Source: JAFAGX01 sp035624215
GTDB taxonomy: Bacteria; Acidobacteriota; Terriglobia; Terriglobales; Acidobacteriaceae
Direction: 5' to 3'
NCBI GenBank assembly: GCA_035624215.1
Contig: DASPRY010000074.1
Span: 1-33,780, forward strand
Length of the DNA stretch: 33,780 nt
The translations under genes and the position numbers were made by a program. The notes under the pieces are model-generated. The model was not told the DNA's origin, did no database searches, and saw only the letters and a program-made list of their open reading frames with translations. Shown one piece after another: positions 15,535-22,073 of the stretch (positions are counted from its first letter, which is position 1; each line of letters opens with the position of its first letter).

Positions 15535-16569
15535 TTATTTGGACGCTTGGATCAGCTTATCTTTAAAGCGGTTGGCTATCGGACCCGTGCGGCGCAGGTG
15601 CTCGCGTGCCTTGACGATGGACAACCGCACCTCCTCTGGCTTGCGATCGGTAATGGCAGCGATCTCTTGCTCTGAGAATCCTTCCACTGCGTGCAGTATG
15701 AATGCCTCGCGATCCGCCCGGCGCGCTCCGTTTAACGCAAATTGCACCAGGGTGATCATCTCGTCCGAGGAAGCAATGTCTTCGGGCGTCGCTGTGCGCC
15801 GGTCAGCGATCACATTCTCGCCCGTCAGTGTTTCATCGGGTTGATGGAACTGCAATTCAGCTTCGTCGGAAGCTCTAACATTTGGCTTCCGGGCCGAGTC
15901 TTCAAGGTGCACCGATGCGCCCTCGGGTACGCTGACCGACAGATCGTCAATGGCACGTATCGCAAGCCGGTACAGCCAGGGCTCCAGAGCAAGGCGTTCG
16001 GGCTTTTCCAGGCCGTCCCCCAGAGCACGCGCAATGGCCTCATCGACAACTTCCTCTTTGGTGAGCGAGTCGGGTGGAATCTCCTCGGCTGTTTCGCGGA
16101 AATACAATTCCCGTTCCACAAATCGTTCGAGCCGCCCCAGATTCGCGTTCACATAAAACCGGATGTCCTCGGAGGATGCAGTCGGTACTGGCACGGCCGC
16201 GACCGTCTGTTCGAAAGGCACCTGGGACAGTGGACGGAAATCCGCAACTCGGCGGCGTTGCCATTTATGCGAGTTGCGCAAAATGTCTTTGTGCTTGCTG
16301 ATCTGTTGAAGCAAATCCTCTGCCGCCGCTTTCACAGCCGCCGCCGCAGTGGACGCGGACTTTTGCACCGCCATTTGGCCGGAGGGCAAACGAAGATTAA
16401 GCGACACTACGATTCCCTCGCGCGCCGAGTTCTGCTCAATTAGACCTTTCAGATGCACTAACTCCGGGCGAAAGACCTGCAGCCTTTTTCGTAACTTTTC
16501 AATCAGGTGGTTGATTTCTTTTTCGACATCAGGAGTTTTGCAGTTTTTATAACTAAAGTGGACGTTCAT
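15535..16569 (-). CDS. HPF/RaiA ribosome-hibernation domain fused to sigma-70-like domains
   Basis: A 344-residue fusion. Residues 1-~105 look like an HPF/RaiA (S30AE) domain: MNVHFSYKNC start, VEKEINHLIEKLRKRLQVF helix, GIVVSLNLRLPSGQMAVQ strand, and the AVKAAAEDLLQQISKHKDIL helix. Residues ~135-215 resemble sigma region 2 (FYVNANLGRLERFVERELYF, LEPWLYRLAIRAIDDL). Residues ~268-328 resemble region 4 with a helix-turn-helix (ADREAFILHAVEGFSEQEIA, KPEEVRLSIVKAREHLRR). HPF normally binds the small-subunit decoding site and shuts ribosomes down; a sigma module would bind RNA polymerase or DNA. It is the first gene of an operon with the baeRF protein. SD-like GAGG lies 6 nt before ATG. The sigma region could be degenerate and act only as a docking module. 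Confidence 0.8.
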   Translation of the reverse strand: MNVHFSYKNCKTPDVEKEINHLIEKLRKRLQVFRPELVHLKGLIEQNSAREGIVVSLNLRLPSGQMAVQKSASTAAAAVKAAAEDLLQQISKHKDILRNSHKWQRRRVADFRPLSQVPFEQTVAAVPVPTASSEDIRFYVNANLGRLERFVERELYFRETAEEIPPDSLTKEEVVDEAIARALGDGLEKPERLALEPWLYRLAIRAIDDLSVSVPEGASVHLEDSARKPNVRASDEAELQFHQPDETLTGENVIADRRTATPEDIASSDEMITLVQFALNGARRADREAFILHAVEGFSEQEIAAITDRKPEEVRLSIVKAREHLRRTGPIANRFKDKLIQASK

Positions 16570-16582
16570 TCCAGGCCTCGGA

Positions 16583-16603
16583 TCACAGGAGCAGATCCTG
16601 TGA
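16583..16603. promoter_or_regulatory. 8-bp inverted repeat in the HPF-sigma leader
   Basis: TCACAGGA and TCCTGTGA are perfect 8-bp arms around a 5-nt spacer, 13 bp upstream of the HPF-sigma start codon. It can be read as a protein-binding operator or as an mRNA hairpin just 5' of the ribosome binding site. Confidence 0.45.
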
Positions 16604-16617
16604 AGATTTCCGGTTCC
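16591..16617 (-). promoter_or_regulatory. ECF-sigma-like promoter for the HPF-sigma operon
   Basis: Read on the minus strand, GGAACCG (16617-16611) is followed after 15 nt by TCTGC (16595-16591), resembling the RpoE-type pattern GGAACTT-N15-TCTGA. The -10-like element is exactly the spacer of the inverted repeat at 16583-16603. The predicted leader would be only about 15 nt and contain the GAGG. This is a visual match to the E. coli consensus; the acidobacterial consensus may differ. Confidence 0.3.
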
Positions 16618-16908
16618 TCACTTTTCGATTTTACACCTGTCATGCATGCGCTGAACGGAAATTCCAGAAGTTCACCTTAGTTCTTCTCCAAGGTAGGCAC
16701 AGCAAAACGCCCGGCGCGGGACTTTCAGTTATGAGTCGCCTTGACGAATCGGAGGTACTCAGAAGTTCTCCTCCTGCTCACCATGACGCACCTGCACTGC
16801 GTCTATGGAGCGGTTTGTTCTCCTCGTGATCGCCGATTCCCCTCGAGAATCAGCTGGTATTCATTTCTGGTTGTTTATTGAGGAGATTCGCCGCCACAAA
16901 GCTCCCAT

Positions 16909-17361
16909 CTACGCCATCACAGGTTTTTCCACTAGGATTTTTGGTTCCAGCTCAATTTGGGAAGAGAGCGAGCGAACAATCAAGCAATTCCGTTCCGTTT
17001 TCGTTAGCACGCGCAATCCAAGTTCATGCGCATCGTCGCTGTAAGCTATCAGTGTGGGCCGAATGGTGATCTTGGTGAAACGCAGGCCCCCGGCGTCTTT
17101 TTCGATCAACCCATCGACGCCTACTTCAATTCCCTGAAACTCCAGTTTCGACGCCTTTGCCACAACCTTGAAGGTCTCGATAAAGCAAGAGGCCACTGCG
17201 GCGAGAAAAAAGTGCTCCGGAGTCCAGACACCGGGTTCGCCCCCAAACTCAGGAGGGGCTGAAAAATGCAGGAGGCGAGGGACTCCCTGCTCAAGTGCGA
17301 CGAAGCTGCGATCGTGCTGATGAAATTGTGCGTTCGCATGATAGTAATATGTGCCTTCCAT
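16909..17361 (-). CDS. OsmC/Ohr-family peroxiredoxin
   Basis: A 150-residue thiol-dependent peroxidase expected to reduce organic hydroperoxides. The two active-site Cys residues of the fold are present: C59 in AAVASCFIETF and C126 in TERNCLIVRSL. The GVWTPEHFFLAAVASC segment before the first Cys is the family signature. The length is normal. It diverges from the Cys-rich 134-residue gene, with a CRP/FNR-like dyad in the shared 172-bp upstream region, and lies 340 bp upstream of the HPF-sigma operon on the same strand. Whether it is an OsmC or Ohr subtype cannot be decided by eye. Confidence 0.93.
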   Translation of the reverse strand: MEGTYYYHANAQFHQHDRSFVALEQGVPRLLHFSAPPEFGGEPGVWTPEHFFLAAVASCFIETFKVVAKASKLEFQGIEVGVDGLIEKDAGGLRFTKITIRPTLIAYSDDAHELGLRVLTKTERNCLIVRSLSSQIELEPKILVEKPVMA

Positions 17362-17415
17362 GGTTACCTCCCAGGGTCCTTGTTTTCAGCATGCTGCAAC
17401 TAGGGAGAACGATGG

Positions 17416-17431
17416 TGTGATCAGCATCACC
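17416..17431. promoter_or_regulatory. CRP/FNR-family-like dyad in the divergent osmC region
   Basis: TGTGA-N6-TCACC contains the perfect inner dyad TGAT-CAGC-ATCA, matching both CRP-like (TGTGA-N6-TCACA) and FNR-like (TTGAT-N4-ATCAA) spacing. It is 55 bp upstream of osmC and ~102 bp upstream of the Cys-rich gene, so it could serve either. Confidence 0.45.
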
Positions 17432-17533
17432 AAGGCTCGTGAGAGCAATCACGGCAGGACTGTGCAATCGCGACCGAGAATACAGGCCATGATCAGTGCG
17501 GTCCTGTGTTGACCCGCTCGGGGGAGGCGGACT

Positions 17534-17938
17534 ATGTCTGACGACAAACGTGATGTCCTGGAAGTACTCAAGTTTGAACTGAATTTTCTGGAGCAGGGGG
17601 GCTATGGCCGCTCAGTCCGCACTCCTTGGAAACCGACTTCCATTTTCCTGGACTCTCCGGCTTGTATTAACTTCAACGACTCATCCAGTCCGCATCCTTG
17701 TACGGAGTGCCTGCTCACGGACTTCGTTCCCCTGAGAAGTCGCGACGAAAAGGTTCCATGCCACCACATTCCTCTGAACCCCCAAGGTGAGACCGTCTAC
17801 ACGATGGAGCGACAGCGGGAGCAGGCTGAATTGGAAGAGGCTTTGAAAAACTGGCTGCGTGAAACCATCCAGCGCATCGAGCGAGAGCGTGCAGCGAGAG
17901 TGCAACGAGCCTCGGTCACAGCCCCCCCTGCTCCGTAG
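17534..17938 (+). CDS. Small conserved Cys-rich protein, function unknown
   Basis: A 134-residue soluble protein with no signal peptide. The N-terminal half (KRDVLEVLKFELNFLEQGGYGRS, RTPWKPTSIFLDSPACINF) is followed by Cys residues spaced C44-x11-C56-x2-C59-x16-C76 and then H77-H78 (HPCTECLL, VPCHHIPLN), which could bind a metal or an iron-sulfur cluster. The C-terminal 50 residues are a charged helix. Translation looks strong, with GGGGGAGG 6 nt before ATG. The upstream region shares a CRP/FNR-like dyad with osmC and resembles the one before hypC. I do not recognise a named family; a redox or hydrogenase-related role is only a guess from the motif and shared operator. Confidence 0.8.
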   Translation: MSDDKRDVLEVLKFELNFLEQGGYGRSVRTPWKPTSIFLDSPACINFNDSSSPHPCTECLLTDFVPLRSRDEKVPCHHIPLNPQGETVYTMERQREQAELEEALKNWLRETIQRIERERAARVQRASVTAPPAP

Positions 17939-18057
17939 AATTGTGAGCGGCCGGAACTACCAAAATCCTCTTCGAGAACTTGCCACTTGCAGATCAACCG
18001 GCCGCTGCAACCTTCTCGCTGATTTCCCGGCATTTTCTTCCCAATGTGCCAAAACGG

Positions 18058-18063
18058 TATAAT
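18058..18063 (+). promoter_or_regulatory. -10 box of the htrA/degP promoter
   Basis: A perfect TATAAT lies 37 bp before the chosen htrA start, giving a ~30-nt leader that contains GGAGGA. The -35 region (TTCTTC at about 18035) is weak. Its position inside the frame upstream of ATG 18101 argues against a start at 18044. Confidence 0.5.
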
Positions 18064-18100
18064 CCAAGTGGCTGAAGAATTCTTGGAGGAAGTGAAGCGT

Positions 18101-19675
18101 ATGGACCCGCACGCAAGCGGCCTGTGGTTGCGTCCGAAAACCCGTCGAGCAACCTACACGTTAACCGTTCTGGCTACTTTGACGGTCGGTATTCTAATCG
18201 GGACGGTCATTTCAAAAGGCGTCAGGGGACAGGAAAGCAAGAAGAATTCGGATTCTCCGACGCCGCTGACTGTGCCCTCACCGACACAGCTGTCGAACCA
18301 GTTCACTCAGATCGCAAAACAGTTGGAACCCTCGGTGGTGAACGTCAACACGGAATCAACCATCAAGAACCCACACCGTCGCCGCGGCATGTCTCCTGAC
18401 CACGGTGAAGGGGAAGATCAGAATCCTTTTGATGACTTTTTTGATCGTTTTTTCGGTGGGCCACAAAATCAGGGACCGATCCGTGAACACTCTTTGGGTT
18501 CCGGAGTTATTGTCGACGCCAAAGGCTACATTTTGACCAACCGTCACGTCGTTGAGAAGGCCGATCGCATCAAGGTAAAACTTCAGGATGATCCGCCCAA
18601 CGTGCTGCACGATGCCAAGGTAGTTGGTACAGATCAAGAGACTGATTTGGCCGTGATCAAGATCGACACGGACAAGCCACTGCCGATCGCCAAGCTCGGT
18701 AATTCCGACAGTATGCAGGTAGGGGACTGGGTGCTGGCCGTCGGCAGCCCCTTCGGATTACAAGAAACGGTTACGGCCGGGATTGTTTCTGCAAAGGGTC
18801 GGAATATCGTTCCCAACCGGCAATTCCAATCATTCATCCAGACGGATGCGGCCATCAACCCGGGCAATTCCGGCGGGCCTCTGGTTAACATGGCAGGCGA
18901 GGTCATCGGCATCAACACTGCGATTCTCACGGACACGAATGCCTACGCAGGCGTCGGTTTTGCCTTGCCTTCGAACACGGTGGTGACCGTTTACAACCAG
19001 CTCATCAGCCCCGACCACAGGGTGTCGCGCGGCTCGATTGGAATCGAATTTCCAGCCCAGGAAAATCCCGCCATCGCTCGGGTGTATGGTTCGGGCAATG
19101 GCGTGACCATCGCCAATGTCATCCCCGGTACCCCTGCAGAGAGTGCGGGGCTGAAAGTTGGCGATACCATCACCTCGGTTGACGGCAAGCCGGTAAAGAA
19201 TGGGGATGAATTAGTTGCCGATATTGCCAGTCGCAAGCCCGGCAGCAAGGTGACCCTCGGCTTTGTTCGCAACGGGAAGAAAGAAGAAGCCACTGTGACG
19301 GTCGCCGACCGCGCAAAATTGTTCGCTTCTCGTCTCGGCGAGGAAGAGGAAGGTAGCGAGGAAGCGGCGCCAAAAGCCAGCAAGCTGGGACTTTCGGTCC
19401 GAGGTCTGACCAACGACATGGCTGATCGTCTCGATATTCCAGCCGGCAAAGGTGTAATCGTGCAGGATGTCAAACCGGGTTCATTCGCCGACGACGTTGG
19501 TCTCACACGCGGCGACGTGATCCTGGAAATCAACAAGCAGCCGGTGAATTCGGAAGACGATTTCACTCGCGCTGCCTCGGCTTTGAAGAGCGGGCAGGAT
19601 GTGGTTTTCCTGGTGCGACAGCGGGGGGCCGGCAGGCAGGATGGTACCATTTTCCTGGCCGGTACACTTCCGTAA
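18101..19675 (+). CDS. degP: Periplasmic serine protease HtrA/DegP family, two PDZ domains
   Basis: A 524-residue envelope protease/chaperone. A single N-terminal membrane or signal-anchor segment (YTLTVLATLTVGILIGTVIS) leads into a trypsin-like domain with triad H149 (TNRHVV), D182 (ETDLAVIKID) and S257 (NPGNSGGPL). Two PDZ domains follow at ~295-385 and ~415-520 (VIPGTPAESAGLKVGD; VKPGSFADDVGLTRGD). The LA loop holds a Phe/Asp-rich stretch (NPFDDFFDRFFGG), usual for DegP/DegQ-like proteins. The start at 18101 is supported by GGAGGA 10 nt upstream and TATAAT further up. It acts in envelope protein quality control. Confidence 0.93.
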   Translation: MDPHASGLWLRPKTRRATYTLTVLATLTVGILIGTVISKGVRGQESKKNSDSPTPLTVPSPTQLSNQFTQIAKQLEPSVVNVNTESTIKNPHRRRGMSPDHGEGEDQNPFDDFFDRFFGGPQNQGPIREHSLGSGVIVDAKGYILTNRHVVEKADRIKVKLQDDPPNVLHDAKVVGTDQETDLAVIKIDTDKPLPIAKLGNSDSMQVGDWVLAVGSPFGLQETVTAGIVSAKGRNIVPNRQFQSFIQTDAAINPGNSGGPLVNMAGEVIGINTAILTDTNAYAGVGFALPSNTVVTVYNQLISPDHRVSRGSIGIEFPAQENPAIARVYGSGNGVTIANVIPGTPAESAGLKVGDTITSVDGKPVKNGDELVADIASRKPGSKVTLGFVRNGKKEEATVTVADRAKLFASRLGEEEEGSEEAAPKASKLGLSVRGLTNDMADRLDIPAGKGVIVQDVKPGSFADDVGLTRGDVILEINKQPVNSEDDFTRAASALKSGQDVVFLVRQRGAGRQDGTIFLAGTLP

Positions 19676-19757
19676 CCCTGTACTTTGGAGACTGGCGTCA
19701 AGGAGTGCGAATCCATCATCATATCTGTGCCGGTCTTCCTCCCATAGGTGAACTCTG

Positions 19758-20264
19758 GTGAATTCCAGCCTGAGAAGGGTCTTTATTTTGTCCTGCGCGT
19801 TGTTAACAACGGCCAAACCTTCCCACGCCCAGACCAGCAACCCATCGAACCTGCAAACCGGGAGCACCTCCACGCATCAGGCCAGCGTCAAGAGCAGCCA
19901 AAAGAACGGCGCTCATAGGAAGTCACGCAAGCGCGCTCATCGCGGGCAGCAAAAAATTGATTCACAACGTGCCCAGCAAATACAGGCAGCCCTCATTCGT
20001 GAGCACTATCTCAGTGGAAAGCCTTCCGGTGTTTGGGACCATGCGACGCAGACGGCCATGCAGAAGTACCAAGCCAATAACGGTTGGCAAACCAAAACAA
20101 CGCCGGATTCACGCGCTTTGATCAAACTCGGTTTGGGGCCCGACCATGAACATTTGCTGAATCCGGACAGCGCGATGACTACTCAACCACAACAGCATGA
20201 CGTTCCTGTCTCATCCTCTAGTCCCAACCCCAACAGTTCTTCAACTCCCATGCCGCAAAACTAA
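19758..20264 (+). CDS. Secreted protein with peptidoglycan-binding-1-like domain
   Basis: A 168-residue protein with a GTG start and Sec signal peptide (LRRVFILSCALLTTAKPSHAQ). A Ser/Thr/Lys-rich basic linker (residues ~25-65) is followed by a three-helix PG_binding_1-like domain (AQQIQAALIREHYLSGKPSG, ATQTAMQKYQANNGW, SRALIKLGLG) and a low-complexity Pro/Ser tail. It probably binds cell-wall material in the periplasm. It follows htrA by 82 bp on the same strand and may be cotranscribed. No catalytic domain is present. Confidence 0.75.
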   Translation: MNSSLRRVFILSCALLTTAKPSHAQTSNPSNLQTGSTSTHQASVKSSQKNGAHRKSRKRAHRGQQKIDSQRAQQIQAALIREHYLSGKPSGVWDHATQTAMQKYQANNGWQTKTTPDSRALIKLGLGPDHEHLLNPDSAMTTQPQQHDVPVSSSSPNPNSSSTPMPQN

Positions 20265-20290
20265 TCTTATCTTCTCCGACGAAAACTTAA

Positions 20291-21028
20291 CTATAACTTC
20301 GTCACGGGCCGTGGGAAGTATGGCAGCGCTTGTCCCTGAATTACCGCCTGCGGATTTTCGTTGACCAAGGCGTTTGCCACGGCATCGCCGCGGAGTTCCG
20401 CCAAGGCCTTGCGCGCTTCGGACATCACCGGCGGACGCCGCTTGGTGTCGTGAGCATCACTCGCCAGAAAATGTACCGCATCCCGCTTGAGCAGCCATTG
20501 CGCGGACTGCCACACCATTTCTCCCCATGCTCCGGTAAGCGCCGAGGCCGTCACCTGCACCGCACAACCTAACTCTACCCATTGCAGGATTTGTTTGGGT
20601 GCTCGTTGCAGGATCGGATTGCGCTCAGGGTGGGTGATAATCGGCGTTATGCCAATTCCGATCAGCTTCGTGTAGCTGTCCGCAATCTGGACTGGAATAC
20701 CGTAATTGCTCAATTCCACCAGCAAATAACGGCTATTTCCAATTACGTAACGTTCGGGATGAATCAGAGCATCCTGCAGGTTTTCGTACGAGAGATGGAA
20801 ATCGCAACCCAGGCTCAGGCGTGGAGCCTCCCCGATTCGCTGCCTTAATGAATCCAGCACCTCACTCAGGTGCTCTCGGTCGTATGGATAACGATGGTTG
20901 GCGTGAGGCGTGGCCACGATGTGCTCGATACCATCGGCCTTCGCAATCCGGCACATCTGTTCGGATATGTCCCATGACTTGGGACCATCATCCACTTCAG
21001 CGAGGATGTGGCAATGAATATCAACCAT
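20291..21028 (-). CDS. PHP-domain tyrosine-protein phosphatase, CpsB/YwqE-like
   Basis: A 245-residue metal-dependent PHP phosphatase of the type that dephosphorylates bacterial tyrosine kinases controlling polysaccharide export. Motifs: MVDIHCHILAEVDDGP (metal ligands H5, H7), ATPHANHRYP, a Glu/His strand near LGCDFHLSYE, THPERNP, and SDAHDTKRRPP near the C-terminus. ATG 21028 fits the family start better than an upstream in-frame GTG at 21058. It is the last gene of the minus-strand run beginning with uvrA, 68 bp after the previous gene. No tyrosine kinase or capsule genes are in the window. Confidence 0.88.
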   Translation of the reverse strand: MVDIHCHILAEVDDGPKSWDISEQMCRIAKADGIEHIVATPHANHRYPYDREHLSEVLDSLRQRIGEAPRLSLGCDFHLSYENLQDALIHPERYVIGNSRYLLVELSNYGIPVQIADSYTKLIGIGITPIITHPERNPILQRAPKQILQWVELGCAVQVTASALTGAWGEMVWQSAQWLLKRDAVHFLASDAHDTKRRPPVMSEARKALAELRGDAVANALVNENPQAVIQGQALPYFPRPVTKL

Positions 21029-21096
21029 GAGTAGAGGTCTTCTTCCACAGGTTCTCACTCGACATAAAGAGCCAGTTTCTCAAGTGACGACCAAGC

Positions 21097-21636
21097 TCAA
21101 AAAGATTTCTTTTTGTGCTTGGCTGCCTGTTCCTGCTCAGAAAGCAGTTGACGATGGTCTTGCGTGCCAGCATCAACCGCATCCACCGCACTGTCCAGCA
21201 GAAATTGATATTTCTGTGCTTCGCCTGGGTTTGCCTGTAGCGACGCCTTCAGAGCGCGCAGCTTGGCCTGAAATTCGGTGTCAGCTTCGATCATGGCTTT
21301 GAGCGGCTTGCGCAAATCGGCTCGGCGTTCCACAAAGGTATCTATGTTGTCGTTCAGTTCGTCGTACACATCAAGGAAATTTTGCAGTTTATCGTGAGTT
21401 TGCTGGGCCCGGTCGGTCATCTTGGGATCAGCACGGATTTGTTCAAGCGCCAGGAGGCGTGCCCTCGCGAATTGAATGTAAAGTTTGACGCGTGCCTCGG
21501 GTTCCTGGGCTGCGTCCCGCAATTGATCGATCTCCACCGGATTGAGCGGCTCGCGGCGCGATTGCCCCCAGCCCAGCGAGAGCAGGACTGAAACTATACA
21601 AAGCGAACACTCGATCTTGCGCCCACGATAGGTCAT
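21097..21636 (-). CDS. Small secreted helical protein, unknown function
   Basis: A 179-residue protein with an N-terminal signal-like hydrophobic stretch (CSLCIVSVLLSLGWGQS), then almost entirely charged alpha-helix (RVKLYIQFARARLLALEQIRA, NFLDVYDELNDNIDTFVERR) and a Lys-rich tail. It overlaps the preceding gene by ATGA, so the two are translationally coupled. The pair is similar in character, each a secreted helical bundle with an ARARL or AERQL-type helix near the N-terminus, suggesting partners or an old duplication. Function unknown. Confidence 0.75.
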   Translation of the reverse strand: MTYRGRKIECSLCIVSVLLSLGWGQSRREPLNPVEIDQLRDAAQEPEARVKLYIQFARARLLALEQIRADPKMTDRAQQTHDKLQNFLDVYDELNDNIDTFVERRADLRKPLKAMIEADTEFQAKLRALKASLQANPGEAQKYQFLLDSAVDAVDAGTQDHRQLLSEQEQAAKHKKKSF

Positions 21637-22070
21637 TTTTCCTTGCCAAACATATGTGCGAGCAGGTCCTGGGCGAGACCCTCGAGACGATCTGCCGCGG
21701 CCTGGACTGGAGCCTGATCTTCAAAATTCAACGTGTGCTTGAGATCCCGCAGGCGATGCGACATCTTGCGTGACGCCATCTCGGTCGGTTTAAGCCTTTT
21801 ACCCGATTGAATAGCCGCATCATGGGCTCTCTCGGAGTATGTGACCACGTCTGCAACCGCGGCGCGCGCCTCTTCGACCCTGCCCTGGTCGTACAATTCG
21901 TCCGCTGACTTGAGCTGCCGCTCGGCAATATTGATATACAAAGCTGGCTGATCCTTCACCGGCGCCGAATTGGCGCGCGCGATGAGATCCTGCAGGGATT
22001 CCTCCTTGGTCCCGAAAGAAACGCTCACTGCGGTCAAAATGATAGCGACAACCCACAAACAACTACGCAT
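21633..22070 (-). CDS. Small secreted helical protein, unknown function
   Basis: A 145-residue protein with a Sec signal peptide (MRSCLWVVAIILTAVSVSFG) and a helical body (YINIAERQLKSADELYDQGR, ARAAVADVVTYSERAHDAA) resembling TPR-like helices. It starts 3 bp after the TPR gene stop and overlaps the next gene by ATGA, so all three form a tight unit. No known domain recognised. Confidence 0.75.
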   Translation of the reverse strand: MRSCLWVVAIILTAVSVSFGTKEESLQDLIARANSAPVKDQPALYINIAERQLKSADELYDQGRVEEARAAVADVVTYSERAHDAAIQSGKRLKPTEMASRKMSHRLRDLKHTLNFEDQAPVQAAADRLEGLAQDLLAHMFGKEK

Positions 22071-22073
22071 AGC

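Larger units (their letters stand above)
16570..16908. other. Intergenic region between HPF-sigma and osmC
   Basis: 339 bp with no convincing gene. It holds the leader and putative promoter of the HPF-sigma gene at its left end (dyad 16583-16603, ECF-like elements 16591-16617). The rest shows no tRNA, repeat or clear terminator that I can recognise; open frames here lack coding character. Confidence 0.5.

Noticed and set aside
15742..16443. 233-residue plus-strand frame opposite HPF-sigma
   Set aside because: Long but without recognisable domains, and opposite a coherent HPF/sigma protein.
18991..19722. 243-residue minus-strand frame in htrA
   Set aside because: Ser/Pro/Thr-rich antisense shadow of the PDZ domains.
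20278..20303. GACGAA/TTCGTC hairpin between convergent genes as terminator
   Set aside because: The stem is AT-rich with a 14-nt loop and has no U-run, and half of it is coding.
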